Assembly: GCF_002723835.1 (NCBI RefSeq) | Contig: NZ_BEWG01000041.1 | Location: 1-35,832, forward strand | Reading direction: 5' to 3' | DNA: 35,832 bases | Source of the DNA: Mycobacterium sp. shizuoka-1 | Lineage (GTDB): Bacteria; Actinomycetota; Actinomycetes; Mycobacteriales; Mycobacteriaceae | Shown here: piece by piece, positions 1-7,926 of the stretch | Position numbering within the stretch: position 1 is the stretch's first letter | How the letters are laid out: each line of letters opens with the position of its first letter | Program-made: the position numbers and the translations under genes | Notes under the pieces: model-generated | The model's database searches: none | What the model was told of the DNA's origin: nothing | The model's input: only the letters and a program-made list of their open reading frames with translations

Positions 1-7
1 CTGGTCT

Positions 8-81
8 TGATCAGAATCCTGTTTCGTCAAAGATCATCATCCGGGAAGGTGCGTCCTCCCGGGATCCACAGGTTCTGATCA
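8..81. repeat. Large imperfect inverted repeat / stem-loop
   Basis: TGATCAGAATCCTG at 8-21 pairs with CAGGTTCTGATCA at 69-81: 13 Watson-Crick pairs with one bulged T at 17. The enclosed 47 nt contain a second hairpin, CCGGGA (41-46) with TCCCGG (57-62) around a 10-nt loop. It lies just before a small plus-strand ORF. It may be a terminator of a gene to the left, an attenuator-like RNA, or a dispersed repeat. The pairing is directly visible; the role is not. Confidence 0.7.
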
Positions 82-303
82 TTGCTCCTGCCGACCGTCG
101 CGGTCGGTGTCCCGCCGTGGGCGGGCGAGGTCATGCTCTATGCGGGCACGGTGGCCATCGCGGTCACCATCACCGTGTTCGCCACGCTGGGGTTCGCTCC
201 CGACGGGCGTTTCCCCGTGCCGGCGACCGCCGGGTTCGCCGCGGGGATGGCCCTGGTCGCCGTGGCACCCGCGCTCAGCGGTACGCGTCGATCCCGAGTG
301 TGA
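82..303 (+). CDS. Possible small membrane protein, unrecognised
   Basis: An ORF of 73 codons from TTG 82, or 56 codons from the internal ATG at 133. It has high third-position GC and two hydrophobic stretches (about residues 18-36 and 45-64) separated by a short Gly/Pro/Arg loop. It ends in a basic tail and overlaps the convergent TauE-like gene by 29 bases. There is no good ribosome binding site at TTG 82; GAGG sits close before ATG 133. No family recognised. It could be a real two-helix protein, a decayed gene fragment, or chance coding in GC-rich DNA. Confidence 0.3.
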   Translation: MLLPTVAVGVPPWAGEVMLYAGTVAIAVTITVFATLGFAPDGRFPVPATAGFAAGMALVAVAPALSGTRRSRV

Positions 304-973
304 CCGCCAGCACCAGTCCGGCGATGCCGATCACGATCCGCAGCGCGGTGGCCGGCGCATGCCGCACCACCACCGGGCCCAGCCGGGATCCGATCAGGCA
401 GCCCGCGCCGAGCGGGACAACCGCCGCCCAGTGCACCGGCGCGAGCACGATGAACAGCACGGCCGCAACACAATTGGCCAGTCCCAGCAGAACGTTCTTG
501 GCCGCGTTGGCGTGCGCCAGGCTGTCCGCCCCGGCGTTGAGCAGCAGGGCCAGAAACAACACTCCGGCGGCGGCGCCAAAGTAGCCGCCGTAGAGCGAGA
601 TGCCGAAGATCGCCGCCGCTTCGGCTAGAACGACCCGGCGACGCCGGAGGCCTGGATGGGGCGAGCCGCGGGGCACGACGATCGCCAGCGAGGCGACGCC
701 CAGCAGCACCGGCACCACCTTCTCGAACGCGTCCGCCGAGGTGGTGAGCAGCAGCACCGCGCCGGTGGCGCCACCCGCGGCCGCCACCGGGGCCATCCGC
801 AGCAACCAGCGGCCCTGCCCGGCCAACTCCGGACGCGACCCCCAGGCCGAGCCGATGCCGTTGAACACCAGCGCGACGGTGTTGGTCACGTTGGCGATCA
901 CCGGCGGCAACCCGAACGCGAGCAACGCCGGATACGTGGCCACCGACGCCAGCCCGGCGATACTGCCGGTCAA
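275..973 (-). CDS. TauE/SafE-family sulfite/anion exporter-like membrane protein
   Basis: A very hydrophobic multi-helix protein of 232 residues from TTG 973. It has the glycine-rich first-helix pattern and the internal repeat character of TauE/SafE transporters. These are usually about 250 residues and are thought to export sulfite, sulfoacetate or other anions. The same frame continues upstream to a stop at 1048-1046 and encodes VTLLIAGVLGGL, which would complete the first membrane helix. The only candidate starts there are ATT 1027 or CTG 1024, with AGGA at 1036-1033 as ribosome binding site, so the true N-terminus may lie 17-18 codons further out. It follows putA in the same direction within 10-60 bases and is probably cotranscribed with rocA-putA. 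The substrate cannot be read from sequence. Confidence 0.8.
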   Translation of the reverse strand: MTGSIAGLASVATYPALLAFGLPPVIANVTNTVALVFNGIGSAWGSRPELAGQGRWLLRMAPVAAAGGATGAVLLLTTSADAFEKVVPVLLGVASLAIVVPRGSPHPGLRRRRVVLAEAAAIFGISLYGGYFGAAAGVLFLALLLNAGADSLAHANAAKNVLLGLANCVAAVLFIVLAPVHWAAVVPLGAGCLIGSRLGPVVVRHAPATALRIVIGIAGLVLAVTLGIDAYR

Positions 974-1034
974 CCCACCGAGTACACCGGCGATCAGCAG
1001 GGTGACGGCGTCCAGTGTGCTCAGAATGTAGGTC

Positions 1035-1994
1035 CTATCGATGTGTCAGGGCTCGCAGGAAGAACATCAGGTTGGCCGGGCGTTCGGCAAGTCGGCGGAC
1101 GAAATAGCCGTACCACTGGCTGCCGAAGGGCACGTACACCCGGACACGGTTGCCCTCGTCGGCCAGTCGACGTTGCTCGGTGTCGCGGATACCGTAAAGC
1201 ATCTGATATTCGAATTCCGGCACACCACGGCCGAATTCGTGTGCCATCTCGCCCGCCGCCGCGACGATCACCGGGTCGTGGGAGGCGACCATCGGGTAGC
1301 CGGCACCGGCCATCAGGGTGCGCAGGCAGCGCAGGTAGGACTCGGTGACCTGGCCGGCGTCCCGATAGGCCACCGACGTCGGTTCGTCGTAGGCGCCCTT
1401 GCACAACCGGATCCGGGCACCGGCCGCCGCGAACTCGGCGCAGTCGGCTTCGGTGCGTTTGAGGTAGGCCTGCAGAACCGTTCCCACGAAGGCGAACTCG
1501 GTGCGCAGCTGCCGCACGATCGACAGCGTCGAGTCGGTGGTCGTGTGGTCCTCGGCGTCGACGGTCACCCAGGCACCGACCTGCCGGGCCCGCCGGCAGA
1601 TGGTGTGGGCGTTCTCGAACGCGATCTTGTCGCCGTCGGCGGGCAGTGCTTGGCCGAGGGCGGACAGTTTCAGCGACACCTCCAGCGGCCGCACGGCCGC
1701 ATCCTGATCCTCGCCGCGGGCGCCCAGCGCGTCGAGCAACCGGAGATAGGCAGTGACGGTCGCCTCGGCCGTATCGGTGTCGGTGACGTCCTCGCCGAGG
1801 TAGTCGATGCTCACCAACCGGCCGGAGTCTCGCAGCGTCTGGGTGGTGGCCAGCGCGTCGTCGACACCCTCACCGGGCACGAACCGGCTGACCACGTCGC
1901 GGGCCACCGGCAGGCGTTCGACGCTGTGGCGCAACCGGTCTGACCGGCCCGCCGCCAGGATCGCAGGTCGCGCGAGGCGGGTGAAGGCGCTCAC
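1035..1994 (-). CDS. putA: Proline dehydrogenase (monofunctional PRODH)
   Basis: An FAD enzyme of 319 residues that oxidises L-proline to pyrroline-5-carboxylate and passes electrons to the quinone pool. PRODH barrel motifs are visible in order: SLKLSALG (107-114), DAED (146-149), QAYLKR (175-180), RLCKGAYDEP (196-205), SHD (238-240), EYQMLYGIR (262-270), RVYVPFG (285-291) and the C-terminal YFVRRLAERP (297-306) that contacts substrate carboxylate and flavin in the family. The GTG start overlaps the rocA stop by 4 bases (GTGA), so the two are translationally coupled. The order matches M. tuberculosis Rv1187-Rv1188. Also named pruB in mycobacteria. Confidence 0.96.
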   Translation of the reverse strand: MSAFTRLARPAILAAGRSDRLRHSVERLPVARDVVSRFVPGEGVDDALATTQTLRDSGRLVSIDYLGEDVTDTDTAEATVTAYLRLLDALGARGEDQDAAVRPLEVSLKLSALGQALPADGDKIAFENAHTICRRARQVGAWVTVDAEDHTTTDSTLSIVRQLRTEFAFVGTVLQAYLKRTEADCAEFAAAGARIRLCKGAYDEPTSVAYRDAGQVTESYLRCLRTLMAGAGYPMVASHDPVIVAAAGEMAHEFGRGVPEFEYQMLYGIRDTEQRRLADEGNRVRVYVPFGSQWYGYFVRRLAERPANLMFFLRALTHR

Positions 1995-3625
1995 GACGGC
2001 ACCCCCATGTGCGGGTAGGTGTGTTCGGTGGGCGGGACGAAGGTCTCCTTGATCGACCGCGCCGACGTCCAGCGCAGCAGGTTCAGCGGCGAGCCGGCCT
2101 TGTCGTTGGTGCCCGAGGCCCGCGACCCGCCGAACGGCTGCTGGCCGACGACCGCACCGGTCGGCTTGTCGTTGACGTAGAAGTTGCCCGCGGCGAATCG
2201 CAGCCGATCGGCCGCTCTCGCGACGGCCGCCCGGTCATCGGCGATCACCGCGCCGGTCAGCGCGTAGCGCGACCCGCCATCGACGACGTCGAGCACGGCG
2301 TCGAACTCGTCGTCGGGGTAGACGTGCACGGCCAGGATCGGCCCGAAGTACTCGCATCCGAACGCCTCGTCGCTCGGGTCGTCGGACAGCAGGACCGTCG
2401 GGCGCACGAAATAGCCTTCGCTGTCGTCACATTCGCCGCCGACCGCGATGGTGACACCCGGCGCGCTTTTGGCCCGCTCGATCGCTCGGGCATTCTTGGC
2501 GAACGCACGAGCGTCGATGACCGCCCCGCCGAAGTTCGACAGGTCGCTGACATCGCCGTAGGTCAACGCCTCGGTGGCGGCCAGGAAGTCGTCCCCCATC
2601 AGCTGCCATACCGACCGCGGGATGAACGCACGTGACGCCGCCGAGCACTTCTGGCCTTGGTAGTCGAAGGCACCGCGAATCAGTGCGGTACGCAACACAT
2701 CTGGGTCAGCCGAGGTGTGGGCAACAACGAAATCCTTGCCACCGGTCTCCCCGACCAGCCGGGGGTAGCTGTCGTAGTCGGCGATGCGGGTGCCGACCTC
2801 GCGCCACAGCTGCTGGAAGGTGGCGGTCGAGCCGGTGAAGTGGATACCGGACAGCCGCCGGTCGGCGAGCACCACATCGGAGACCGCGTATCCGGCTCCG
2901 GTCACCAGGTTGATCACCCCCGGCGGCAGGCCGGCGGCCTCGAGCAGCTGCATCGTCAGGTAGGCGGAGAGGGTCTGGGTGATCGACGGCTTCCAGACCA
3001 CGGTGTTGCCCATCAGCGCGGGCGCGGTCGGTAGGTTCCCGGCGATCGCGGTGAAGTTGAACGGGGTGATCGCATAGACGAAGCCGTCCAGCGGGCGGTA
3101 GTCGGTGCGGTTCCACACGCCCGGGGCACTGTTCGGCTGCTGCGCCAGAATCTGCCGGGCGAAGGCGACGTTGAACCGCCAGAAGTCCACGAGTTCGCAG
3201 GGGGCATCGATCTCAGCCTGGTAGGCGGTCTTGGACTGGCCGAGCATGGTGGCGGCGGCGATCTTCTCCCGCCACGGCCCGGCCAGCAGGTCGGCGGCGC
3301 GCAGGAACACCGCGGCCCGGTCGTCGAACGATGTCGCCGCCCACTCGTTCTTGGCGGCCATCGCCGCGTCCACTGCGGCGGCGGCGTCGGCGGCGGTGGC
3401 GTTGGTCAGGGTGCCCAGCCGGGCGGTGTGCCGATGTGGCATGACGACGTCGATCCGCTCGCCGTCCCCGACCCGGTGCCGTCCGCCGATCACGTGCGGC
3501 AGGTCGATGGGTCCCGCGGCGAGCTCGTGCAGGGCTGCGGTCAGTCGGGCTCGTTCGGCGGAGTGGGGTGCGTAATCGTGAACCGGCTCGTTGGCGGGAA
3601 CGGGAACTTCGGTGCTGGCGTCCAT
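1991..3625 (-). CDS. rocA: L-glutamate gamma-semialdehyde (1-pyrroline-5-carboxylate) dehydrogenase
   Basis: An NAD-dependent aldehyde dehydrogenase of 544 residues, the usual size for the mycobacterial enzyme. It converts glutamate semialdehyde to glutamate, the second step of proline catabolism. From ATG 3625 I see ITPFNF (186-191), WKPS (211-214), FTGSTATF (263-270), the general-base glutamate in VGETGGKD (E293) and the catalytic cysteine in GQKCSAASR (C327), then GGSRASGTNDKAG (499-511). The frame is open 17 codons further up, but ATG 3625 has GAAGG just before it and fits family length. It is divergent from the PucR regulator across 84 bases and coupled to putA downstream. Also named pruA. 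Confidence 0.96.
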   Translation of the reverse strand: MDASTEVPVPANEPVHDYAPHSAERARLTAALHELAAGPIDLPHVIGGRHRVGDGERIDVVMPHRHTARLGTLTNATAADAAAAVDAAMAAKNEWAATSFDDRAAVFLRAADLLAGPWREKIAAATMLGQSKTAYQAEIDAPCELVDFWRFNVAFARQILAQQPNSAPGVWNRTDYRPLDGFVYAITPFNFTAIAGNLPTAPALMGNTVVWKPSITQTLSAYLTMQLLEAAGLPPGVINLVTGAGYAVSDVVLADRRLSGIHFTGSTATFQQLWREVGTRIADYDSYPRLVGETGGKDFVVAHTSADPDVLRTALIRGAFDYQGQKCSAASRAFIPRSVWQLMGDDFLAATEALTYGDVSDLSNFGGAVIDARAFAKNARAIERAKSAPGVTIAVGGECDDSEGYFVRPTVLLSDDPSDEAFGCEYFGPILAVHVYPDDEFDAVLDVVDGGSRYALTGAVIADDRAAVARAADRLRFAAGNFYVNDKPTGAVVGQQPFGGSRASGTNDKAGSPLNLLRWTSARSIKETFVPPTEHTYPHMGVPS

Positions 3626-3660
3626 GCCCTTCAGGATCGCGCCCGACACTCGCCGAACTG

Positions 3661-3676
3661 TTGGCGGATCAGCCAA
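3661..3676. promoter_or_regulatory. Palindromic operator candidate for PruC
   Basis: TTGGCGGATCAGCCAA is an almost perfect palindrome (TTGGC-N-GATC-N-GCCAA, 14 of 16 positions symmetric). Its centre (3668.5) lies about 41.5 bases from the pruC ATG and 43.5 from the rocA ATG. If both transcripts start at or near their start codons, the site sits near -42 for both promoters, the usual place for an activator. The palindrome is visible; binding by PruC is inference. Confidence 0.6.
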
Positions 3677-3695
3677 GTCTGCTGTGGTGGGCTAG

Positions 3696-3710
3696 TAGAA
3701 TACGACAACA
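3696..3710 (+). promoter_or_regulatory. Putative -10 and leaderless start of pruC
   Basis: TAGAAT at 3696-3701 matches the mycobacterial TANNNT -10 element and ends 8 bases before the ATG at 3710. That spacing predicts transcription starting at or within two bases of the start codon. There is no ribosome binding site before this ATG, which agrees with leaderless translation. Confidence 0.55.
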
Positions 3711-5272
3711 TGCGTGAGGCCGGGGTCGGGCTGGGTCAGCTGGTGCTGGCCCTGGATTCCACGCTGGTCAGGCTCGTGGAGGCGCCGCGCGGCCTGGACC
3801 GGCCGGTCCGCTCGGCCGCGCTGATCGACGCCGACGACGTGCGGCTGGGCCTGTCGGTCAGTGCGGGCTCGGCGGACGTGTTCTTCCTGCTCGGGATTTC
3901 CGATGCCGACGCTCTTCGATGGCTGGACCGACAGATCGCCGCGCACGGCCCACCGGCGGCGATCTTCGCCAAGCAACCCGCCGAGGCGGTCGTCGACCGG
4001 GCGGTCACGGCGGGTACCGCGGTGGTCGCCGTCGACCCGAAGGCTCGGTGGGAGCGGGTGTACCGCCTGGTCAACCACGTCTTCGAGCACCGGCGGACCG
4101 ACTCGGTCCCGGATTCCGGCACCGATCTGTTCGCCCTGGCGCAATCCATTGCCGACCGCACCCACGGCATGGTCAGCATCGAGGACGCGCAGTCGCATGT
4201 GCTGGCGTACTCGGCCTCCAACGACGAGGCCGACGAACTGCGCCGGCTGTCGATCCTGGGCCGCGCCGGCCCGCCGGAGCACCTGCGCTGGATCGCCCAG
4301 TGGGGCATCTTCGACCGGCTGCGCGCCGGCGCCGACGTGGTGGCCGTCGACGAGCGTCCCGAACTGGGTCTGCGGCCGCGGCTGGCGATCGGCATCCATC
4401 GCCCCCAGTCCCCCACGTTCTCCGGCACCATCTGGGTCCAGCAGGGGGCACGACCGCTGGCCGACGACGTCGAGGAGGTGCTGCGGGGTGCGGCGGTGCT
4501 GGCCGCCCGGATCATGGCCCGCTTGACGGCGCGGCCGTCGGCTCACCTGCTGGCCGTGCAGCAGCTGCTCGGGCTGGCCGACGGCGACGGCACGGACACC
4601 GCCACTCTGGCGCGTGAACTCGGCGTCACCGCCGACGGGCGCGCGGCCGTGGTCGGCTTCGTCACCGACGACTCGCACGCTCGCGCGGCCGACGTCCTGG
4701 CGTTGAGCGCCAGCGCTTTTCGGCCCGACGCCCAGGTGGCCGCCCACGGCTCGCGGGTGTACGTGGTGTTGCCGGACTCCGGGCGCACCGCCGCGGTGGT
4801 GTCGTGGATCCGCGGCACGATCGCCACCCTGCGCTCCGAACTCGGGCTGGATCTGCGCGCGGTGATCGCGGCCCCGGTCGCAGGCCTGGCCGCGGTGGCC
4901 GGTACCCGCCGGGAGATCGACCGGGTGCTGGACAGCGCGCAACGCCACCCGGTGTCCATCGGCCGGGTGACCACCCTGGCCGAAGCCCGCACGACGGTGC
5001 TGCTCGACGAGATCGTCACGTTGGTGGCCGGCGACGAACGTCTGGTCGATCCGCGCGTGCGCCGGCTGCGCGAGGCCGAACCCGCGCTGGCCGAGACGCT
5101 GGGGATGTACTTGGACTGTTTCGGCGACGTCACCGCGACCGCGGCGGCGCTGCACGTGCACCCCAACACGGTCCGCTACCGGGTGCGCCGCATCGAGCAG
5201 GTACTCTCCACCTCGTTGGCCGACCCCGACGTCCGCCTACTGCTGGCACTGGGCCTGCGGGCCACCGCCTGA
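3710..5272 (+). CDS. pruC: PucR-family transcriptional regulator of proline utilisation
   Basis: A protein of 520 residues from ATG 3710. The N-terminal half has no enzyme motifs and resembles a sensory region. The C-terminal end carries the PucR-type helix-turn-helix: YLDCFGDVTATAAALHVHPN then TVRYRVRRIEQV, with the typical ALHVHPNTVRYR signature. The family usually activates a neighbouring catabolic operon in response to its substrate. It is divergent from rocA-putA. The M. tuberculosis counterpart (Rv1186c) is known as PruC and activates proline genes. An open frame reaches 282 bases further upstream, but it lies across rocA coding sequence and is not needed. Regulation is probably through the palindrome at 3661-3676. 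Confidence 0.9.
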   Translation: MREAGVGLGQLVLALDSTLVRLVEAPRGLDRPVRSAALIDADDVRLGLSVSAGSADVFFLLGISDADALRWLDRQIAAHGPPAAIFAKQPAEAVVDRAVTAGTAVVAVDPKARWERVYRLVNHVFEHRRTDSVPDSGTDLFALAQSIADRTHGMVSIEDAQSHVLAYSASNDEADELRRLSILGRAGPPEHLRWIAQWGIFDRLRAGADVVAVDERPELGLRPRLAIGIHRPQSPTFSGTIWVQQGARPLADDVEEVLRGAAVLAARIMARLTARPSAHLLAVQQLLGLADGDGTDTATLARELGVTADGRAAVVGFVTDDSHARAADVLALSASAFRPDAQVAAHGSRVYVVLPDSGRTAAVVSWIRGTIATLRSELGLDLRAVIAAPVAGLAAVAGTRREIDRVLDSAQRHPVSIGRVTTLAEARTTVLLDEIVTLVAGDERLVDPRVRRLREAEPALAETLGMYLDCFGDVTATAAALHVHPNTVRYRVRRIEQVLSTSLADPDVRLLLALGLRATA

Positions 5273-5490
5273 CCGACGCCGTCAAGTAGCCGCGCCGCAG
5301 TTGTCGAGAAAATTTTTCCCACACCTGGTAACAATGTTGCATCTGTTGCCGATGAGGCTTTTGTCATGACTGGTTGTGAGCCCCGTCACGCGGTGATTCC
5401 GCGCCGGGTCCATCGCCTGTCCGGGCGCACAAAACCTCGGTGACCGGGCCCGCCGATCACCGTCGAACCACTGAGCACCAAGGGGTCAGC

Positions 5491-6129
5491 ATGAAAAGTA
5501 TGGGTCGAGTGCTGGTGGCGATGATCGCCGCCGTCGCGGCGTTGTTCGTCGGGACAGGCACCTCGCACGCAGGTTTGGACAACGAACTGAGTCTGGTCGA
5601 CGGCGGTGGCCGCACGATGACGATTCAGCAGTGGGACACCTTCCTCAACGGCGTGTTCCCCCTGGACCGCAACCGGCTGACCCGTGAGTGGTTCCACTCC
5701 GGCAAGGCTGTCTACAGCGTGGTCGGCCCGGGTGCCGACGAGTTCGCGGGCACCTTGGAGCTGGGCTACCAGGTGGGCTTCCCGTGGTCGCTGGGTGTGG
5801 GCATCAACTTCAGCTACACCACGCCCAACATCCTGCTGGACGACGCTGACATCTCCCCGACGGGCTTCAACCCGCTGGGCTCGGTGATCACCCCGAACCT
5901 GTTCCCGGGTGTGTCGATCAGCGCCGACCTGGGCAACGGCCCCGGTATCCAGGAAGTCGCCACCTTCTCGGTGGACGTCGAAGGCCCCAACGGCTCGGTG
6001 GCGGTGGCCAACGCCCACGGCACCGTGACCGGTGCGGCCGGCGGTGTGCTGCTGCGTCCGTTCGCCCGGCTCATCTCCAAGGCCGGTGACAGCGTCACCA
6101 CCTACGGCGAACCCTGGAACATGAACTGA
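5491..6129 (+). CDS. mspA: MspA-family outer membrane (mycomembrane) porin
   Basis: A precursor of 212 residues. The signal peptide ends at SHA (27) and leaves a 185-residue mature protein beginning GLDNELSLVD. Nearly all of mature MspA can be followed: QQWDTFLNGVFPLDRNRLTREW, the constriction-loop aspartates D90, D91 and D93 (LDDADI), SVITPNLFPGVSISADLGNG, and the C-terminus TTYGEPWNMN. MspA forms an octameric hydrophilic channel through the mycolate outer membrane. AAGGGG at 5480-5485 is a good ribosome binding site. The 218 bases upstream contain an AT-rich patch (5308-5320) but no -10/-35 pair I would assign. The mature protein is one residue longer than M. smegmatis MspA as remembered. 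The family is absent from M. tuberculosis, so it supports a fast grower. Confidence 0.95.
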   Translation: MKSMGRVLVAMIAAVAALFVGTGTSHAGLDNELSLVDGGGRTMTIQQWDTFLNGVFPLDRNRLTREWFHSGKAVYSVVGPGADEFAGTLELGYQVGFPWSLGVGINFSYTTPNILLDDADISPTGFNPLGSVITPNLFPGVSISADLGNGPGIQEVATFSVDVEGPNGSVAVANAHGTVTGAAGGVLLRPFARLISKAGDSVTTYGEPWNMN

Positions 6130-6131
6130 CA

Positions 6132-6153
6132 CAAGCGATCTGACCTCCGCTTG
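6132..6153 (+). terminator. Hairpin between mspA and dapC
   Basis: CAAGCG (6132-6137) and CGCTTG (6148-6153) form a 6-bp stem with a 10-nt loop, two bases past the mspA stop and before the convergent dapC stop. There is no T tract. It is a plausible weak bidirectional terminator. Confidence 0.4.
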
Positions 6154-6167
6154 GGTGGGGCGGCCGG

Positions 6168-7298
6168 CTAGCCCAGCCGCTCCACCGCGGCGGCGATTCG
6201 TTCGTCAGTTGCGGTCAGCGCCACCCGAACGTGGTGTGCACCCCGGGCGCCGTAGAACTCGCCAGGCGCAACCAGGATGCCCCGCTCGGCCAGCCAGGAC
6301 AGCGTCGTCCGGCACGGCTCGCCGCGCGTGGCCCACAAGTACAGCCCGGCCTCGGAGTGATCGACGGTGAACCCCGCCGACCGCAACGCGGCCAGCAGGA
6401 GATCGCGGCGGCGCGCATAGCGCTGCCGCTGCTCGCGTTCGTGGGTGTCATCGTCGAGGGCGGCCACCATCGCCGCCTGAACCGGTGTCGGCACCATCAT
6501 CCCGGCGTGCTTGCGCACCGCCAGCAACTCGGCCACCACCTCGGGGTCGCCGGCGACGAAGCCGGCCCGATACCCCGCCAGCGACGAACTCTTCGACAGC
6601 GAATGCACCGCCAGCAGCCCGGTGTGGTCACCGCCACTGACCGAGGGATGCAGCACCGAGGTCGGCTCGGCCTCCCAGGCCAAGCCCAGATAGCACTCGT
6701 CGGACACCACCAGGGTGCCGCGCTCGCGGGCCCAGTCGACGACCTTGCGCAGATGGTCGCGACCCAGCACCTTGCCCGTCGGGTTGCTCGGCGAGTTGAT
6801 GAACACCACCGAGGGCGACTCCGGACCGAGCTGGGTCACCGAATCGGCCGGGAGCACCCGGGCGCCGGCCAGCCGGGCGGCCACGTCATAGGTCGGATAG
6901 GCCAGCTCGGGCACCACGACCAGATCGTCGGCGCCCAGCCCCAGCAAGGTCGGCAGCCAGGCGATGAGTTCCTTGGTGCCGATCACCGGCAGGACGGCCT
7001 GCTCCGCCAGCCCGGTGATGCCGTAGCGGCGGTGCAGCGCCGAGACCGCCGAGGCCCGCAGCGCAGGGGTGCCCGCGGTCGTCGGGTAGCCCGATGCCCC
7101 GCTGGCCGCCGCGAGCGCTTCCCGGATCACCGGCGCCACCGGGTCGACCGGGGTTCCGACCGACAGGTCGACGATGCCGCCGGGGTGAGCCCGCGCGACG
7201 GCGGTCACCTCGGCCAGGGTGTCCCACGGAAACTCCGGCAGCGCCGCCGAGCGACGATGCCGAGCGTAGCGAGGAGGAGGAGCCGGGGAATCAGACAT
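6168..7298 (-). CDS. dapC: N-succinyldiaminopimelate aminotransferase
   Basis: A fold-type I PLP aminotransferase of 376 residues. In the succinylase branch of lysine/meso-DAP synthesis it makes N-succinyl-LL-2,6-diaminopimelate, the precursor of peptidoglycan cross-links. Visible motifs are SNPTG (171-175), SDECY (199-203), the PLP lysine in SLSKSSSLAGYRAGF (K236) and the C-terminal substrate arginine region HHVRVAL. It follows fdxC by 45 bases on the same strand, as in M. tuberculosis (Rv1177-Rv1178), so cotranscription is likely. The aminotransferase fold alone would not fix the substrate; the ferredoxin neighbour and synteny do. Confidence 0.92.
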   Translation of the reverse strand: MSDSPAPPPRYARHRRSAALPEFPWDTLAEVTAVARAHPGGIVDLSVGTPVDPVAPVIREALAAASGASGYPTTAGTPALRASAVSALHRRYGITGLAEQAVLPVIGTKELIAWLPTLLGLGADDLVVVPELAYPTYDVAARLAGARVLPADSVTQLGPESPSVVFINSPSNPTGKVLGRDHLRKVVDWARERGTLVVSDECYLGLAWEAEPTSVLHPSVSGGDHTGLLAVHSLSKSSSLAGYRAGFVAGDPEVVAELLAVRKHAGMMVPTPVQAAMVAALDDDTHEREQRQRYARRRDLLLAALRSAGFTVDHSEAGLYLWATRGEPCRTTLSWLAERGILVAPGEFYGARGAHHVRVALTATDERIAAAVERLG

Positions 7299-7343
7299 CA
7301 GCCGATACCGGACGGCGCCGCGCGCGCAACGGGATGGGAGGCG

Positions 7344-7667
7344 TCAGTCCTCTTCCTTGGGCGGCAGATCCTTGACCACCTGCGGGTCGTTGTCGGTCTG
7401 GCCGACCTTCGACGCACCGCCGGGCGAACCGAGCTCGGCGAAGAAGTCGGCGTTGATCTGGGTGTAGGCCGACCACTGATCCGGGACGTCGTCCTCGTAA
7501 TAGATGGCCTCAACGGGGCAGACCGGCTCGCACGCGCCACAGTCGACGCACTCGTCGGGGTGGATGAACAACATGCGTGCGCCCTCGTAGATGCAGTCGA
7601 CCGGGCACTCCTCGATACAGGCCTTGTCCTTGATGTCGACGCAGGGTTCGGCGATCACGTACGTCAC
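7344..7667 (-). CDS. fdxC: Seven-iron ferredoxin ([3Fe-4S][4Fe-4S])
   Basis: A ferredoxin of 107 residues. By comparison with Azotobacter-type 7Fe ferredoxins, C9, C17 and C50 should bind the 3Fe-4S cluster and C21, C40, C43 and C46 the 4Fe-4S cluster, with C25 free. The acidic C-terminal extension is typical of actinobacterial FdxA/FdxC. It is a soluble one-electron carrier; partners in mycobacteria include P450s and other oxidoreductases. The GTG start at 7667 has a strong GAGGAGA five bases before it. It heads the fdxC-dapC pair. Confidence 0.95.
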   Translation of the reverse strand: MTYVIAEPCVDIKDKACIEECPVDCIYEGARMLFIHPDECVDCGACEPVCPVEAIYYEDDVPDQWSAYTQINADFFAELGSPGGASKVGQTDNDPQVVKDLPPKEED

Positions 7668-7926
7668 TGAGCTCTCCTCGGTCTGTCTGCTCTTCGGTGT
7701 GGCTGTGTGTCTCGCGCGGGCGCTGAGAACGCCTAGTATCCGATGCCGGTGGCCGGATAGCCGACTCAGTGTGCCCTAACTTGTGGTCTACCCAGTACCA
7801 GTCCCGCAGGTGTTCCGCGCGGTTACTGATACTAGACGTTTCGTATATTAACCAGCTACACCCGCAGATGCCGTGACGACACCGTCCGAGGAGTCAACAG
7901 CGCTGTCGTGGGACGCCAGAGTGCGC
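7668..7926. other. Intergenic region with fdxC promoter candidate and AT-rich patch
   Basis: A 259-base region with no convincing gene. On the minus strand TACTAG (7738-7733) is a possible fdxC -10 box, giving a leader of about 60 bases. CTAGTATC (7733-7740) recurs inverted as GATACTAG (7828-7835). An unusually AT-rich patch (7836-7852) follows. Nothing here can be assigned firmly. Confidence 0.3.

Noticed and set aside
3692..5161. 489-codon minus-strand frame over pruC
   Set aside because: Composition (Arg, Gln, His, Gly) and lack of any motif mark it as antisense shadow of the PucR regulator.
6231..7670. 479-codon plus-strand open frame over dapC and fdxC
   Set aside because: Shadow of two well-supported genes with clear catalytic and cluster residues; composition is typical GC-rich antisense.
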